64,000 nucleotides of DNA from Fibrobacter sp. UWB13 (GTDB taxonomy: Bacteria > Fibrobacterota > Fibrobacteria > Fibrobacterales > Fibrobacteraceae), in NCBI RefSeq assembly GCF_900177805.1, contig NZ_FXAX01000001.1, forward strand, positions 62,001 to 126,000, in the 5' to 3' direction. Shown here piece by piece: positions 14,541 to 23,217 of this stretch. The notes below the pieces were generated by a model. That model searched no databases and was not told the origin of the DNA. It was given only the letters and a program-made list of their open reading frames with translations. A program made the position numbers and the translations under genes. How positions within the stretch are numbered: position 1 is the first letter of the stretch; the number at the start of each line of letters is the position of its first letter.

Positions 14541-16073
14541 TTATCCTTTCACAAGCTTTCGATCGCTCTTGACTTTATCCAAGAATTTCTTGTAGAGCTT
14601 GTTGTAAATCTCGTGATTCTCAGGATTTGGCGTGTACGTGTTCGTGATTTCGATGTAGCTGTGGATGTCTTCGAACTTCATTTGTCCAAGCCCGATTGCA
14701 GCAACGGCTGCGGCGCCGAGCGCTCCCACGTACTGCGGATGCTTGACCGTTTCAATCGTATGCCCGGTCACATCGGCAAGAATCTGGTTCATGATGTTGA
14801 TTCTCGCAAGCCCACCCGCAAAGCGGATCGTGTCCGAAATCTTGCACTTCTTGGCTTGACATTCCAAGAGCCAGCGGAAGTGGAAACATATGCCTTCGAT
14901 AACAGCGCGGAGCAAATCGCCACGAGTAGTTTCTAAGCTAATGCCTGAAAGTGAACTGCGGATATCTCCGTCTTCAAACGGCGTCTTGCAACCGTTCATG
15001 AACGGCGTGAACATAAGTCCATGCGCGCCGGGTTTCGCTTTCGAAACGAGCGAAGCGCATTCTTCGTAGCTGTATTGCGAATTGTCGAGCTTGCCGATAA
15101 GTTCTCGAGCCCAGGCGAAGCACTTGCCTGCGGTTTCAAGTTCGCCGTACAAGTATTTTTGCTTGGGATCCGGTCCCTTGACCGCGATCATCATGATGTC
15201 TGCAAACTGGATAATTCTATCAACGACAGTACAGACAGAACCTGATGTTCCGCAGTAAATGCTAGTTTGGTTATTTTGAATATTGCCACAGCCAACAGCG
15301 ACCATGGCGACATCTCCACCACCTGCAATGACTGGAGTTCCTTTTTCCAGACCCATCTGTTCGGCTGCGGTTGCTGTGATTCGACCAACGATGTCGGTAC
15401 TCTGCACAATTTCGGGCAAGTGCTTTTCTTTGATGCCGTAAGCGTTCGCCATCGTATGGCTCCAGCCAGAATGCCCTTTACGGCAATCGTTGAGTGCGGT
15501 GCAGAATGCGGAGTCTTCTGTGCGGACGAATCTGCCTGTGGTCTTGTACAAGAGGTAATCGCCGACATCTAGAAATTTATCGACTCGTGCAAAATTCTCG
15601 GGCTCGTTGTTTTGTACCCACTTGTATTTCCAGATGGGGCTGTAAGCTCCGACTGGCACCATGCATGTGTGTCGCATCGCCTTGATGAGCTTCCATATGT
15701 TCAATCCGTGAATTTTCAATCCGTGATTGAAGTAGTCCTTAAATTCTTTGTCGGCGCGCCTGTCGAGGAACGTCATGGGCGGTCGGACTGTATTGCCGTT
15801 TTCATCAACGAGTACGGTGGCGTTCATCTGGGAGCAGAAACTGATGCCCTTGATCTGGTCGCTTGAAATCCCGTAATTTTTGAGGAGTTCTTTTGTGCTG
15901 CGGCAGATGGAATCCCACCATTGCTCGGTGCTCTGTTCGACACCTTTTCCGCCAAGCGTTGTTGTGCTGTGGGTATTGACTACCGTTGCTCCCACAAACT
16001 CAATTGAATTAGCAATTTTTGTGAGCGTTGCTTTTATAAAGGAGTTGCCGATGTCGTAAGTGACTAGATACAT
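14541..16073 (-). CDS. xylB: FGGY-family carbohydrate kinase (xylulokinase-like)
   Basis: A 510-residue cytoplasmic sugar kinase. The N-terminal actin-like lobe starts MYLVTYDIGNSFIKATLTKI with the phosphate-1 Asp. GISFCSQMNATVLVDENGN and PPMTFLDRRADKEF form the sugar-binding part. The second lobe has VIAGGGDVAMVAVGCG and GTSGSVCTVV (phosphate-2/adenosine). The C-terminal FGGY signature region is FAGGLARINIMNQILADVTG. The closest match from memory is D-xylulokinase, fitting hemicellulose use, but related FGGY kinases cannot be excluded. AGAGGT precedes the start. No isomerase or transporter gene lies next to it. Confidence 0.8.
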   Translation of the reverse strand: MYLVTYDIGNSFIKATLTKIANSIEFVGATVVNTHSTTTLGGKGVEQSTEQWWDSICRSTKELLKNYGISSDQIKGISFCSQMNATVLVDENGNTVRPPMTFLDRRADKEFKDYFNHGLKIHGLNIWKLIKAMRHTCMVPVGAYSPIWKYKWVQNNEPENFARVDKFLDVGDYLLYKTTGRFVRTEDSAFCTALNDCRKGHSGWSHTMANAYGIKEKHLPEIVQSTDIVGRITATAAEQMGLEKGTPVIAGGGDVAMVAVGCGNIQNNQTSIYCGTSGSVCTVVDRIIQFADIMMIAVKGPDPKQKYLYGELETAGKCFAWARELIGKLDNSQYSYEECASLVSKAKPGAHGLMFTPFMNGCKTPFEDGDIRSSLSGISLETTRGDLLRAVIEGICFHFRWLLECQAKKCKISDTIRFAGGLARINIMNQILADVTGHTIETVKHPQYVGALGAAAVAAIGLGQMKFEDIHSYIEITNTYTPNPENHEIYNKLYKKFLDKVKSDRKLVKG

Positions 16074-16129
16074 TTGTGACCTCTATAAAACCGTCCACAT
16101 ATACCTTTTTCTTCTGCTGAAATTATAAA

Positions 16130-16172
16130 AAAACTACACAGGCTTTGTCACCTGTGTAGTAAGTTTTTTGAA
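16130..16172 (-). terminator. Bidirectional terminator after the rRNA methyltransferase gene
   Basis: Stem CTACACAGG (16134-16142) with CCTGTGTAG (16151-16159), T-runs on both sides. It serves the minus-strand gene ending at 16189. Confidence 0.85.
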
Positions 16173-16188
16173 AGCTTTTATGTTCTTT

Positions 16189-17391
16189 TTACACGACCTG
16201 GACTAGGAGCCCCTTGAGGTACTGTCCTTCGGGGAAGGCTGTGTTCACGGGGTGGTCGGCGGGCTGTCCAAAACGCTCGATAATCTGCACGTGACGGTGG
16301 GCGTCGGCTGCGGCATCGGCGATAATCTTCTGGAACAAGTCCATTTCCATAAGGCCGGAGCAGCTGAACGTGGCGAGCATGCCGCCTTCGGCAAGGAGCT
16401 TCATTGCAAGTAAATTAATATCCTTGTAACCGCGGGCGCCTTTCTGCAAGTTGTCCTTGCTTTCGACGAACTTCGGTGGGTCAAGCACGATGAAGTCGAA
16501 CGTCTCTGCCTTGTCACGGCACTTGCGCAAGTACTGGAACACATCGGCTTCAACATGGGTTGCATGAGCCGTGCTTAGTTTGTTGCGCATGATGCCTTCC
16601 TTGGCGAGCTTGAGCGCGTCCTTGGATACATCTACCTGGTAAACTTTTTCGCAACCGCCACGGAGGGCGTACAGACCAAAGCCGCCGGTGTAGCAGAAGC
16701 AGTTGAGCATCTTCTTGCCGCGAGCGAGTTCGCCCACGCGGCGTCTTGCATCGCGCTGGTCGAGGTAATAGCCCGTCTTGTGTCCGTTCTTCACGTCAAT
16801 CGGGAACAAAATTCCGTTTTCGTTGATGATGACCGGCTCGTCCGGAACTTCGCCAAACACGACGCCCGTGCGGAGGGGGAGACCTTCCTTTTTGCGGACT
16901 TCGGAATCGCAGCGCTCGTAAATGCCACGGCAACCCGTCTTTTCGGCGAGCAATTCGTAAATGATCTGGCGGTTGACTTCGGCGCCTGCAGCGAGGATTT
17001 CGACGGAGTAAATGTCGGCGTACTTGTCGATGATGCAGCCTGGAATGCCGTCATTTTCTGCGTTCACAAGGCGGAATGCACATTCCTTGTCGTGGATGTC
17101 GAACCCACGGCTCTTGCGGGAGGCGATGGCGCGGTCCAAAATGTCGCTAAAGAATTCGCGATCAATTTTGATGTTCTTTCCTTCGTTCCCGAATGTCCAG
17201 AAACGGCCTCGGATCTGGGATTTCGGGGAGTAGGCTGCAAGGCCCAGAAAATCGCTATGGTAGCTATAAACTTCGACAACGTCACCAAGAGCGGGGTCGC
17301 CAACAACTTCATCAATGGCGCCGCTAAAAATCCACGGGTGGTAACGGAGGGCTGATTTATCACGCCCGGCTTTCAATGTAATTGCTTTCAT
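16189..17391 (-). CDS. Class I rRNA (cytosine-C5) methyltransferase, RlmI-like
   Basis: A 400-residue protein. The N-terminal PUA domain reads ITLKAGRDKSALRYHPWIFS, GDVVEVYSYHSDFLGLA. A central EEHEE-like domain follows (GIPGCIIDKYADIYSVEILA, IYERCDSEVRKKEGL). The C-terminal Rossmann methyltransferase has NGHKTGYYLDQRDAR, LNCFCYTGGFGLYALRGGCE (SAM site with motif-IV-like Cys), FIVLDPPKFVES and TFSCSGLM. This order matches RlmI/RlmK-type enzymes that make 5-methylcytidine in 23S rRNA. The start ATG 17391 sits right at the PUA domain; longer frames to 17436 have no support. Confidence 0.85.
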   Translation of the reverse strand: MKAITLKAGRDKSALRYHPWIFSGAIDEVVGDPALGDVVEVYSYHSDFLGLAAYSPKSQIRGRFWTFGNEGKNIKIDREFFSDILDRAIASRKSRGFDIHDKECAFRLVNAENDGIPGCIIDKYADIYSVEILAAGAEVNRQIIYELLAEKTGCRGIYERCDSEVRKKEGLPLRTGVVFGEVPDEPVIINENGILFPIDVKNGHKTGYYLDQRDARRRVGELARGKKMLNCFCYTGGFGLYALRGGCEKVYQVDVSKDALKLAKEGIMRNKLSTAHATHVEADVFQYLRKCRDKAETFDFIVLDPPKFVESKDNLQKGARGYKDINLLAMKLLAEGGMLATFSCSGLMEMDLFQKIIADAAADAHRHVQIIERFGQPADHPVNTAFPEGQYLKGLLVQVV

Positions 17392-17545
17392 AGGTGAAAA
17401 TTTAGAATTTTTAGTTATATTTATTTTGTCACGCATTTGTGTGGTTCATAAAACGTGTGACGGTGCGCAAATTATTGTTTTTAATCGAGGGGGAAAAGTG
17501 ATTGTAAATTTCTTTTTTGAAATTTTAATTACTAGATTAAAAAAC

Positions 17546-19093
17546 ATGGTAGGAAAGACTCAAGCAAAGATTTTTAGGGTTGGACTTTTGGGCTTGGCCC
17601 TCGTTTTTGCTGTATCTTTTTCTGCCTGTGGCGATTCTGAATCCTCCAAAAAAGAATCGTTAAATGCGGTTCCCGAAAAGCCTTTGTTTAATGGCGTTGT
17701 CCAGAGTGTTTTGGGTGATGCCCATGTGAAGACCGCTGATAGCCATGCTAAGTCGTTGAAGGTTGGCTTATCCGTTCATGAAAAATCATCGATTGTGACT
17801 GAGGCGGGTTCTTCGGTTGTTATTTCTGTTGATGACGGTTCTGCGCTCAAGACCGATGGCCGGTCTGAGATGGCTATTGAAGTCACTAAAGCGGATGAAC
17901 TGAAAACAAGAATGACCGTTGCGCTTCGCCATGGAAAGTTGTTGTTTGATGTGCAGAAACAGGCGGTCAAGGACGAGTTTGAAATTCGTACAGAAAATGT
18001 TTCGTCTGTAGTTCGTGGAACGGCGGGCTTTATTGAAAATGTTGATGGGTTGGAAATCTCGTCGCTTAAGGAAGGTCGTCTTGACGTGTCGGTAAGTAAC
18101 GATACGGCTCAGCCAATTAAGAGTGGACAGACTTTGATTGCCAATACGAATGGCGTGAAAATTTTATCGCTTGCAAGTTCGGGTACGCTTATTTTAGCTC
18201 GTGCTCTTGATTCTATTGCAACGGGAGCTGCTACTGAACTTGGTGTGCGCGCTGCAAGGTTGAATCTCGACAAACTCGAAACGATGCTGTTGGAATTTGA
18301 TGAAGCCTACAAGAAAAAATCGGAAGCATTCATAAAGAGCTCGCAGATTGAGTTTAAGCCGAAGGTCTTGAATGAATACATTGGCAAGCCGAGTGTAGCG
18401 CTTGAAGCGTTGTTTATCCCAGGAAGCTTAGTTTCTGTGCTTGGAATTGTCGATACGATTCCTGAAAGCGGACTCTACAGGCGTACGTTTGAATGGGCTG
18501 ATTCTACAGCGTTTGGTCCGAAGCATTTTGTTGTGAATTGCAGCAATGGCGAGGTGGAATACATTTGCCATACCTGGCATACGAACTTTGTTTCGGCGAA
18601 GATGGCGGAAGTCTTGACGAAGGCTAATGAACGCAAGTCTACGGCTGCTAAGGATACGGTCCAGCCAAAAAAACTCAAGCCTTCGATTGTCATAGAAGGT
18701 TCTGGTCGCGAACGCATCCACGTGTTGCCCGAAGAACGCGATATCCCGGCGACGCTTCGCTTTAGTGTTGCTGGACTGATGGGCTCGGACTTGAGTCAGA
18801 TTAAGAAGATTATCGTGAAGCGCAAGGGCGTTGTGGTAAAAACTTTTGTAGACGATGAATTGACGACAAATTCATTTAGAGTGCCAATCCGCCTTAAGCA
18901 AAATCGAATTGCCCATTTCGAAATAGACGTCTTCTTTGTGAATGGCAAGAAGATTAAGGCAAGGAAAGTTTATGAGACGTACTGCTTCTTCGAAAATTAC
19001 GAAGATGGCAAAAAGAGCAACCGAATCAACGACATGACGGCTGAAGAAGAATACAAAAACGTCGTCTCTAAGCGCCTGCTCAAGAATGAATAG
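17546..19093 (+). CDS. FecR-domain lipoprotein
   Basis: A 515-residue protein. A lipoprotein signal peptide ends in VSFSAC (lipid Cys at residue 28). A FecR-type domain (about 45-170) contains VQSVLGDAHVKTADSHAKSL, SVVISVDDGSALKT, ALRHGKLLFDVQK and FEIRTENVSSVVRGTAGFIE, the usual FecR pattern ending in a conserved GT. The C-terminal half is a mostly beta extracytoplasmic region of unknown kind. There is no sigma factor or TonB receptor nearby, so a role in iron signalling is not supported. Start: ATG 17546 gives a normal-length lipoprotein signal. GTG 17498 has a better ribosome site (AGGGGG) but would give a 44-residue signal. Confidence 0.7.
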   Translation: MVGKTQAKIFRVGLLGLALVFAVSFSACGDSESSKKESLNAVPEKPLFNGVVQSVLGDAHVKTADSHAKSLKVGLSVHEKSSIVTEAGSSVVISVDDGSALKTDGRSEMAIEVTKADELKTRMTVALRHGKLLFDVQKQAVKDEFEIRTENVSSVVRGTAGFIENVDGLEISSLKEGRLDVSVSNDTAQPIKSGQTLIANTNGVKILSLASSGTLILARALDSIATGAATELGVRAARLNLDKLETMLLEFDEAYKKKSEAFIKSSQIEFKPKVLNEYIGKPSVALEALFIPGSLVSVLGIVDTIPESGLYRRTFEWADSTAFGPKHFVVNCSNGEVEYICHTWHTNFVSAKMAEVLTKANERKSTAAKDTVQPKKLKPSIVIEGSGRERIHVLPEERDIPATLRFSVAGLMGSDLSQIKKIIVKRKGVVVKTFVDDELTTNSFRVPIRLKQNRIAHFEIDVFFVNGKKIKARKVYETYCFFENYEDGKKSNRINDMTAEEEYKNVVSKRLLKNE

Positions 19094-19119
19094 CTTTTAC
19101 AAAAGCTAAATTTGGGCGC

Positions 19120-19527
19120 ATGTTTGAATCGCTCTTTGACAAGTACCCATTTTTCAGAAAAGTCCCTGCCATCCTCTGCATGGCTATCATTTTCAAGATT
19201 TCTTCGATGACATCCTATGAACTCGAAGGATTCCCGCATGTGTGGGATAAGCTTGCGCATACTTGTGAATATGCCACTTTGGCGGGATGCTTTTGCATGT
19301 GGTGGGCGCGCGGACAGTGGTCTATAAAGCCGTGGCTCAAGGTGCTGATTATTATGGCTGTTGCGCTTGCTTACGGTTGCACGGACGAATACCACCAGAG
19401 CTTTGTGGAAGGTCGTGACTGTAGCGGTTATGACTTGATTGCTGATGCACTCGGCGGTATGATCGGTGGACTTGTCTATTGGCTCATCGTTAAAATCTTG
19501 AACAAGTACGATCCGCTGTCAAAGTAG
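19120..19527 (+). CDS. VanZ-family membrane protein
   Basis: A 135-residue integral membrane protein with four hydrophobic segments. The VanZ-family signature residues are present: WDKLAHTCEYATLAG in the middle and CTDEYHQSFVEGRDCSGYDL followed by IADALGGMIGGLVYW. VanZ-like proteins are linked to teicoplanin resistance in enterococci, but most homologues have no known role. It follows the FecR lipoprotein gene by 26 bases and may be co-transcribed with it. Confidence 0.85.
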   Translation: MFESLFDKYPFFRKVPAILCMAIIFKISSMTSYELEGFPHVWDKLAHTCEYATLAGCFCMWWARGQWSIKPWLKVLIIMAVALAYGCTDEYHQSFVEGRDCSGYDLIADALGGMIGGLVYWLIVKILNKYDPLSK

Positions 19528-19536
19528 ACTGTCTTT

Positions 19537-20502
19537 TTAGAATTCTCCGAGCAGAATCACTTCTCTGTGAAGCTGAATGCCAAACTTTTCGGCGACGACT
19601 TTTTGAACGTATTCGCTGAGTGTTTTGATGTCTGCTGCGGTGGCGTTGCCTGCGTTGACGATAAAGTTCGCGTGCACACGGCTCACTTCGGCGCCGCCTA
19701 TGCGGTAGCCTTTTAAACCCGCCTGTTCGATGTAATAACCTGGTGCGATTTGTGTTGGCGTTTCGGCGGCACCTGCATCTAGACGCTTGAAGGTGCTACC
19801 CGCATTGGGCATGGAAAGCGGTTGCGAATTGCGACGCTTTGTCATGCATTCTTGCATTTCGCTTTCGAGATCCTTGGCTGTCTTGCCAAGTCCTGTTGCG
19901 GGCGTAAGCTGAAATGTGGCAGAAAGAATTGTTTCTGAAAGAAAATTGCTTAGCCCCCCTTCGGCAGGCTCAGGGACCTTGGGCTCGCATTTTGCAAGTT
20001 CTTGAAAAATGCTATGGCGGTAACCGAATTTGCAGTCTGCTGCGGTTCGCGTGTGCAAATTGCCGGCAGAATTGATGCTTTCGACTTCAACGCAAGTCTG
20101 CGAAACGTCTTGACCGTAAGCACCAGCGTTCATATAAATCGCCCCGCCGAGGCTTCCTGGAATGCCGGCGAGCTTGTGGATGCCCGCGAGTCCTTCGTTA
20201 ATTGTGTAGCGGGCGAGGCGAGCAAGCGGCGTGGCGCCTTTGGCGCAAATCTTTCCATTGCCAAGATTTGAAATTTCCGAGAAAAATTTACCGAGCTGGA
20301 TGATGACGCCGTTGTATCCGCTATCAGAAACGAGCAAGTTTGTGCCCTTGCCGAGAATGTAGCTCGGGAGTGCGTGCTCGTTTGCAAATGCGATAGCTTC
20401 CTTAATATCGCTTACGGATTCTGCCTTGACGAAATATCGTGCGGGACCGCCTACTTTAAAGGACGTGTGCTCGCTCATCGGTACATTTTCTTGAATAATC
20501 AT
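19537..20502 (-). CDS. murB: UDP-N-acetylenolpyruvoylglucosamine reductase with an in-frame repeat-derived insertion
   Basis: Makes UDP-MurNAc in peptidoglycan precursor synthesis, in the cytoplasm, with FAD and NADPH. The FAD-binding N-terminus has SFKVGGPARYF and YILGKGTNLLVSDSGYNGVI. GIPGSLGGAIYMNAGAYGQD and CKFGYRHSIFQ follow. The C-terminal domain has the catalytic serine in MPNAGSTFKR and HANFIVNAGNATAADI. It is of the type II layout. Between the YRHSIFQ motif and SETILSATFQL there are about 15 extra residues (CEPKVPEPAEGGLSNFL). They are encoded by a palindromic repeat also found at 14480 and 51505. The start ATG 20502 overlaps no other gene; the CHC2-TOPRIM gene diverges 27 bases away. 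Confidence 0.92.
   Translation of the reverse strand: MIIQENVPMSEHTSFKVGGPARYFVKAESVSDIKEAIAFANEHALPSYILGKGTNLLVSDSGYNGVIIQLGKFFSEISNLGNGKICAKGATPLARLARYTINEGLAGIHKLAGIPGSLGGAIYMNAGAYGQDVSQTCVEVESINSAGNLHTRTAADCKFGYRHSIFQELAKCEPKVPEPAEGGLSNFLSETILSATFQLTPATGLGKTAKDLESEMQECMTKRRNSQPLSMPNAGSTFKRLDAGAAETPTQIAPGYYIEQAGLKGYRIGGAEVSRVHANFIVNAGNATAADIKTLSEYVQKVVAEKFGIQLHREVILLGEF
19953..19990. repeat. Palindromic repeat copy 2, inside murB
   Basis: Carries the core AGGTCCCTGAGCCTGCCGAA on the minus strand, nearly the same as copies at 14480-14510 and 51505-51527. It is read in frame as part of MurB. Confidence 0.7.
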
Positions 20503-20529
20503 GACGAAAATATATATATTCTTGGAGCA

Positions 20530-21702
20530 ATGACAGAAGAGGAACTCAAACAATTTAAGGCTGCGCTCTCGATTACGACGGTTGCTATGGATTTAGGCCT
20601 CCCGGTGGTGCGTGGCCGTTGTCGTTGCTTTTTCCCGACACGCCATGCGCATGGCGATAGAACTCCGTCTGTATCATTCTCCGAAGAACGCGGAACATTC
20701 CGCTGCTGGGTCTGCGATGACGTTCGCGGCGATGTGATTTCGCTTGTGCAGTTTGTCAAGAATTGCTCGTTCCTGGAAGCTCTGAATTGGCTCAAGGAAA
20801 CGTATGGATTCCTGTTGCGTGGGGCAAAGCCTCAGGCGCAAAATCGCGTATCAACGACGAATTTCGCCTCTGCATCAACGATGCCGAATCGAGCTCCTGC
20901 TTCGAATGTGTCGCCTGAACAAAGTGCCGCACTTGTTGCGAAAACGGCAGTCCGTGATGCCGCTCTTGAATATCGCTCTCCCGAGCCTGCAAAAGAGCTT
21001 GTGAGTGAAGATGAACGCAAGAAGATTATCCTCTCGTTCTTGAAAATGTTGAGTCCTGTCGACAAGACGCCCGCGGCTGCATACCTTGCTCGCCGTCGCA
21101 TTTACAAGCCGATTTGGGACAAAATGCTTTTGCGCACGATTACGGATTATGGTGCGCTGAACAACAAGCTCAAGGAAACTTACGATTTGGAAGTCCTCAA
21201 GTACGTGGGGCTTTTCAGTGAAAAAGGGAACTTGAGGTATTACAAGCATCCGCTATTTTTCCCGTATCTCGATACCAAGCGTCGATCGTTTTATTTTCAG
21301 GCACGCGCAATCGATAGCACGGTTGTGCCGAAGGAACTGAACTTGCGCGGAACGGTGCCGTTCCCGTACAATGTTTCAGCGCTTGATGAAAGGCCAGGGT
21401 GGGTTTACCTTTGCGAAGGCGTGGTTGATACGCTCACGTTCTTGGGCCAACGCATTGCGGCAATTGGAATCCCGGGCGTGCGTTCTTTCAAGACAGAATG
21501 GCTTCCGCTCTTTAAAAATAAGAGCGTTGTGCTTTGTTTAGATAAGGACGAGGCGGGGCGTAGTGGCACGGAGTATTTGCAGACTGTCTTTGCTCAGGCG
21601 GGAATCCGCACGGTTGTGCTCGGTGATGGCGTGGATCAATTCGGCAAATTGTCGATGAAAGAAGGCGAAGACATCAACGATTGGTTTGGTGGGAAAAAGT
21701 AG
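20530..21702 (+). CDS. CHC2 zinc finger plus TOPRIM protein (primase-like)
   Basis: A 390-residue protein. The N-terminus resembles the DnaG zinc-binding domain: CRCFFPTRHAHGDRTPSVSF and GTFRCWVCDDVRGDVISLVQ, then SFLEALNWLKETYGF. The middle (KYVGLFSEKGNLRYYKHPLF) resembles the DnaG RNA polymerase core. A TOPRIM fold follows: VYLCEGVVDTLTFLGQ with the key Glu, and VVLCLDKDEAGRSG with the DxD. No helicase-interaction domain is present and the protein is shorter than DnaG (about 600). It could be a second primase or a nucleic acid processing enzyme. TGGAG lies before ATG 20530. The 3' end overlaps the convergent ATPase gene by 29 bases. Confidence 0.75.
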   Translation: MTEEELKQFKAALSITTVAMDLGLPVVRGRCRCFFPTRHAHGDRTPSVSFSEERGTFRCWVCDDVRGDVISLVQFVKNCSFLEALNWLKETYGFLLRGAKPQAQNRVSTTNFASASTMPNRAPASNVSPEQSAALVAKTAVRDAALEYRSPEPAKELVSEDERKKIILSFLKMLSPVDKTPAAAYLARRRIYKPIWDKMLLRTITDYGALNNKLKETYDLEVLKYVGLFSEKGNLRYYKHPLFFPYLDTKRRSFYFQARAIDSTVVPKELNLRGTVPFPYNVSALDERPGWVYLCEGVVDTLTFLGQRIAAIGIPGVRSFKTEWLPLFKNKSVVLCLDKDEAGRSGTEYLQTVFAQAGIRTVVLGDGVDQFGKLSMKEGEDINDWFGGKK

Positions 21703-22984
21703 TCCCTAACACTCTATCGACTTCTTCTTCGGTGGTGATTCCTTGTTGGATGAGGTGGGTGGCGTTTTCTTGCATGGTGCCGTCGGCGTAGGTGTTGTTG
21801 GGGAGTAGTAATTCACAGACAACGGTTCTGCCTTTGTATTGTGGTGTGGAATCGCAAGAAGTTGTTTTATCAAGTTTCCTTACGAGGCGTTGGGCAAAAA
21901 CTCCAAGTAAAGCTTCGTCCAAGATACTCTTTTGAACGCCTAGATCGAGAAGTCTCATCGCCGCTGCTTTTGCGCTGTTTGTGTGCACTGTACTCAATAC
22001 GAGATGTCCCGTCTGTGCTGCTTGCAATGCAATTTGTGCGGTCTCTGCATCGCGGATTTCTCCGATGAGAATCACGTCTGGATCCTGGCGCAAAATAGAA
22101 CGCAATGCAACGGCGAACGTGAATCCGCATTTATCGTTGACGGGAACTTGATTCGCTCCGCGGAGTTCGTATTCCACTGGATCTTCAATGGTTGTGACAT
22201 TGATTTTTCGCTGGATGATCTCTCGGAGGCCTGCATAAAGCGTTGTCGTCTTGCCGCTCCCGGTGGGGCCTGTAACGAGGAACAGCCCTTGCGGAGCGCT
22301 GAAAATTTTCCGAATTGCCTGGAGTGTCGTTTCGTTAAAATCAAGGCTGTCGAGCGTTTGTGCGGAGTCGTTAGCGGGGAGTAATCGCAGTACGCATTTC
22401 TCGCCGTTGTTGACGGGAATGGTACTGACGCGAACGTTCACTTTTTCGTGAAAATCCTCAAACGCAAAACTCCCGTCGTGCGGCAAACGGCGCTCCGTGA
22501 TATCGACATTTGCCATGACCTTGAGGCGAATCAGTACAGGCTCGGCGAGCCATTGCGGGAATGTTCTGTATTCTGTTAAAAGCCCGTCGATGCGGAATCG
22601 CACGCGGAGTGAATCTGCCAACGGTTCGAGGTGAATGTCGGTCGCTTTTTTCTGTAACGCTTTGACGATAAGGCTATCGACGAGGTTTATAATCGGTTCT
22701 GATTCCCAAGAAGAATTTCGCGAAATCTCGAGATGATTGAGATGCTGGAGTAAATCTTCGTCATCGATTGATTCGGCATGGCTGTGCATGAGCCTGATTT
22801 CGGCTGGGGAGTGCTGTTCAGGTATAATGCGTTGCTGTGTGACAAAGCGGATTTTTTCGAGAAGGAATTCATCGTTTGCGTTCTGCACGGCGACTTTCAT
22901 GGGCTCGGCGCATTCCTCTGTGCTTTCAACAACCGCAATCCCGTTTTTCTGACACCATTTTTTGGACAAGTTTTTTGTATTCAT
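21674..22984 (-). CDS. Type II/IV secretion ATPase, GspE/PilB family
   Basis: A 436-residue cytoplasmic traffic ATPase that would drive pseudopilus or pilus assembly. The N-terminal N2-type domain has IINLVDSLIVKALQKKATDI, HLEPLADSLRVRFRIDG. The ATPase core has Walker A GPTGSGKTTTLYAGL, the Asp box TTIEDPVEYEL, Walker B DPDVILIGEIRDAETAQIA and the His box TGHLVLSTVHTNSA. It is shorter than typical GspE (about 500). The four-cysteine zinc element before the C-terminus is reduced to isolated cysteines (SCDSTPQYKGRTVVCEL). No other secretion genes lie nearby. The start ATG 22984 was chosen over 23053, which would add unlikely residues. Confidence 0.88.
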   Translation of the reverse strand: MNTKNLSKKWCQKNGIAVVESTEECAEPMKVAVQNANDEFLLEKIRFVTQQRIIPEQHSPAEIRLMHSHAESIDDEDLLQHLNHLEISRNSSWESEPIINLVDSLIVKALQKKATDIHLEPLADSLRVRFRIDGLLTEYRTFPQWLAEPVLIRLKVMANVDITERRLPHDGSFAFEDFHEKVNVRVSTIPVNNGEKCVLRLLPANDSAQTLDSLDFNETTLQAIRKIFSAPQGLFLVTGPTGSGKTTTLYAGLREIIQRKINVTTIEDPVEYELRGANQVPVNDKCGFTFAVALRSILRQDPDVILIGEIRDAETAQIALQAAQTGHLVLSTVHTNSAKAAAMRLLDLGVQKSILDEALLGVFAQRLVRKLDKTTSCDSTPQYKGRTVVCELLLPNNTYADGTMQENATHLIQQGITTEEEVDRVLGTTFSHQTNR

Positions 22985-23165
22985 CCCCGTAAAATACAAA
23001 CAAAAATCACGAAAAAACATATCCATGCAAATTTTGCAACCAACTGTTTGCAAAGTAGTTAATGGTCGATGGTCATTAGTTGTTTGTTAAAGTTTGGCGG
23101 CGAAGCCGCGATTATAAAAAACAATGGCTAAATACTATTGACTAATAGCCAATGGCTATAAATGC
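22985..23165. other. Intergenic region with degenerate short repeats
   Basis: No gene seen. It contains copies of an ATGGTC/ATTAGT-type short degenerate motif (ATGGTCGATGGTCATTAG near 23060, and ACTAATAGCCAATGGCTA near 23140). A similar string follows the TPR gene at 14373. GGCGGCGAAGCCGC (near 23097) is a small palindrome. Confidence 0.4.
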
Positions 23166-23198
23166 AAAAAAGTCCCCCGGAGTGGGGGACTTTGCGGA
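23165..23198 (-). terminator. Terminator of the efflux operon
   Basis: Perfect stem GTCCCCC (23172-23178) with GGGGGAC (23184-23190), six T residues following on the minus strand. It lies 20 bases beyond the RND gene stop. Confidence 0.9.
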
Positions 23199-23217
23199 GT
23201 TGTCTAATGAAACTCGA

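Noticed and set aside
14541..16073. Glycerol kinase or ribulokinase instead of xylulokinase
   Set aside because: The DRR/FLDRRAD region and overall motifs looked closest to xylulokinase-like FGGY members, though the substrate is not proven.
17498..17545. GTG 17498 as the start of the FecR lipoprotein
   Set aside because: It has a good ribosome site, but would place the lipobox cysteine at residue 44; ATG 17546 gives a standard signal peptide. Kept only as an alternative.
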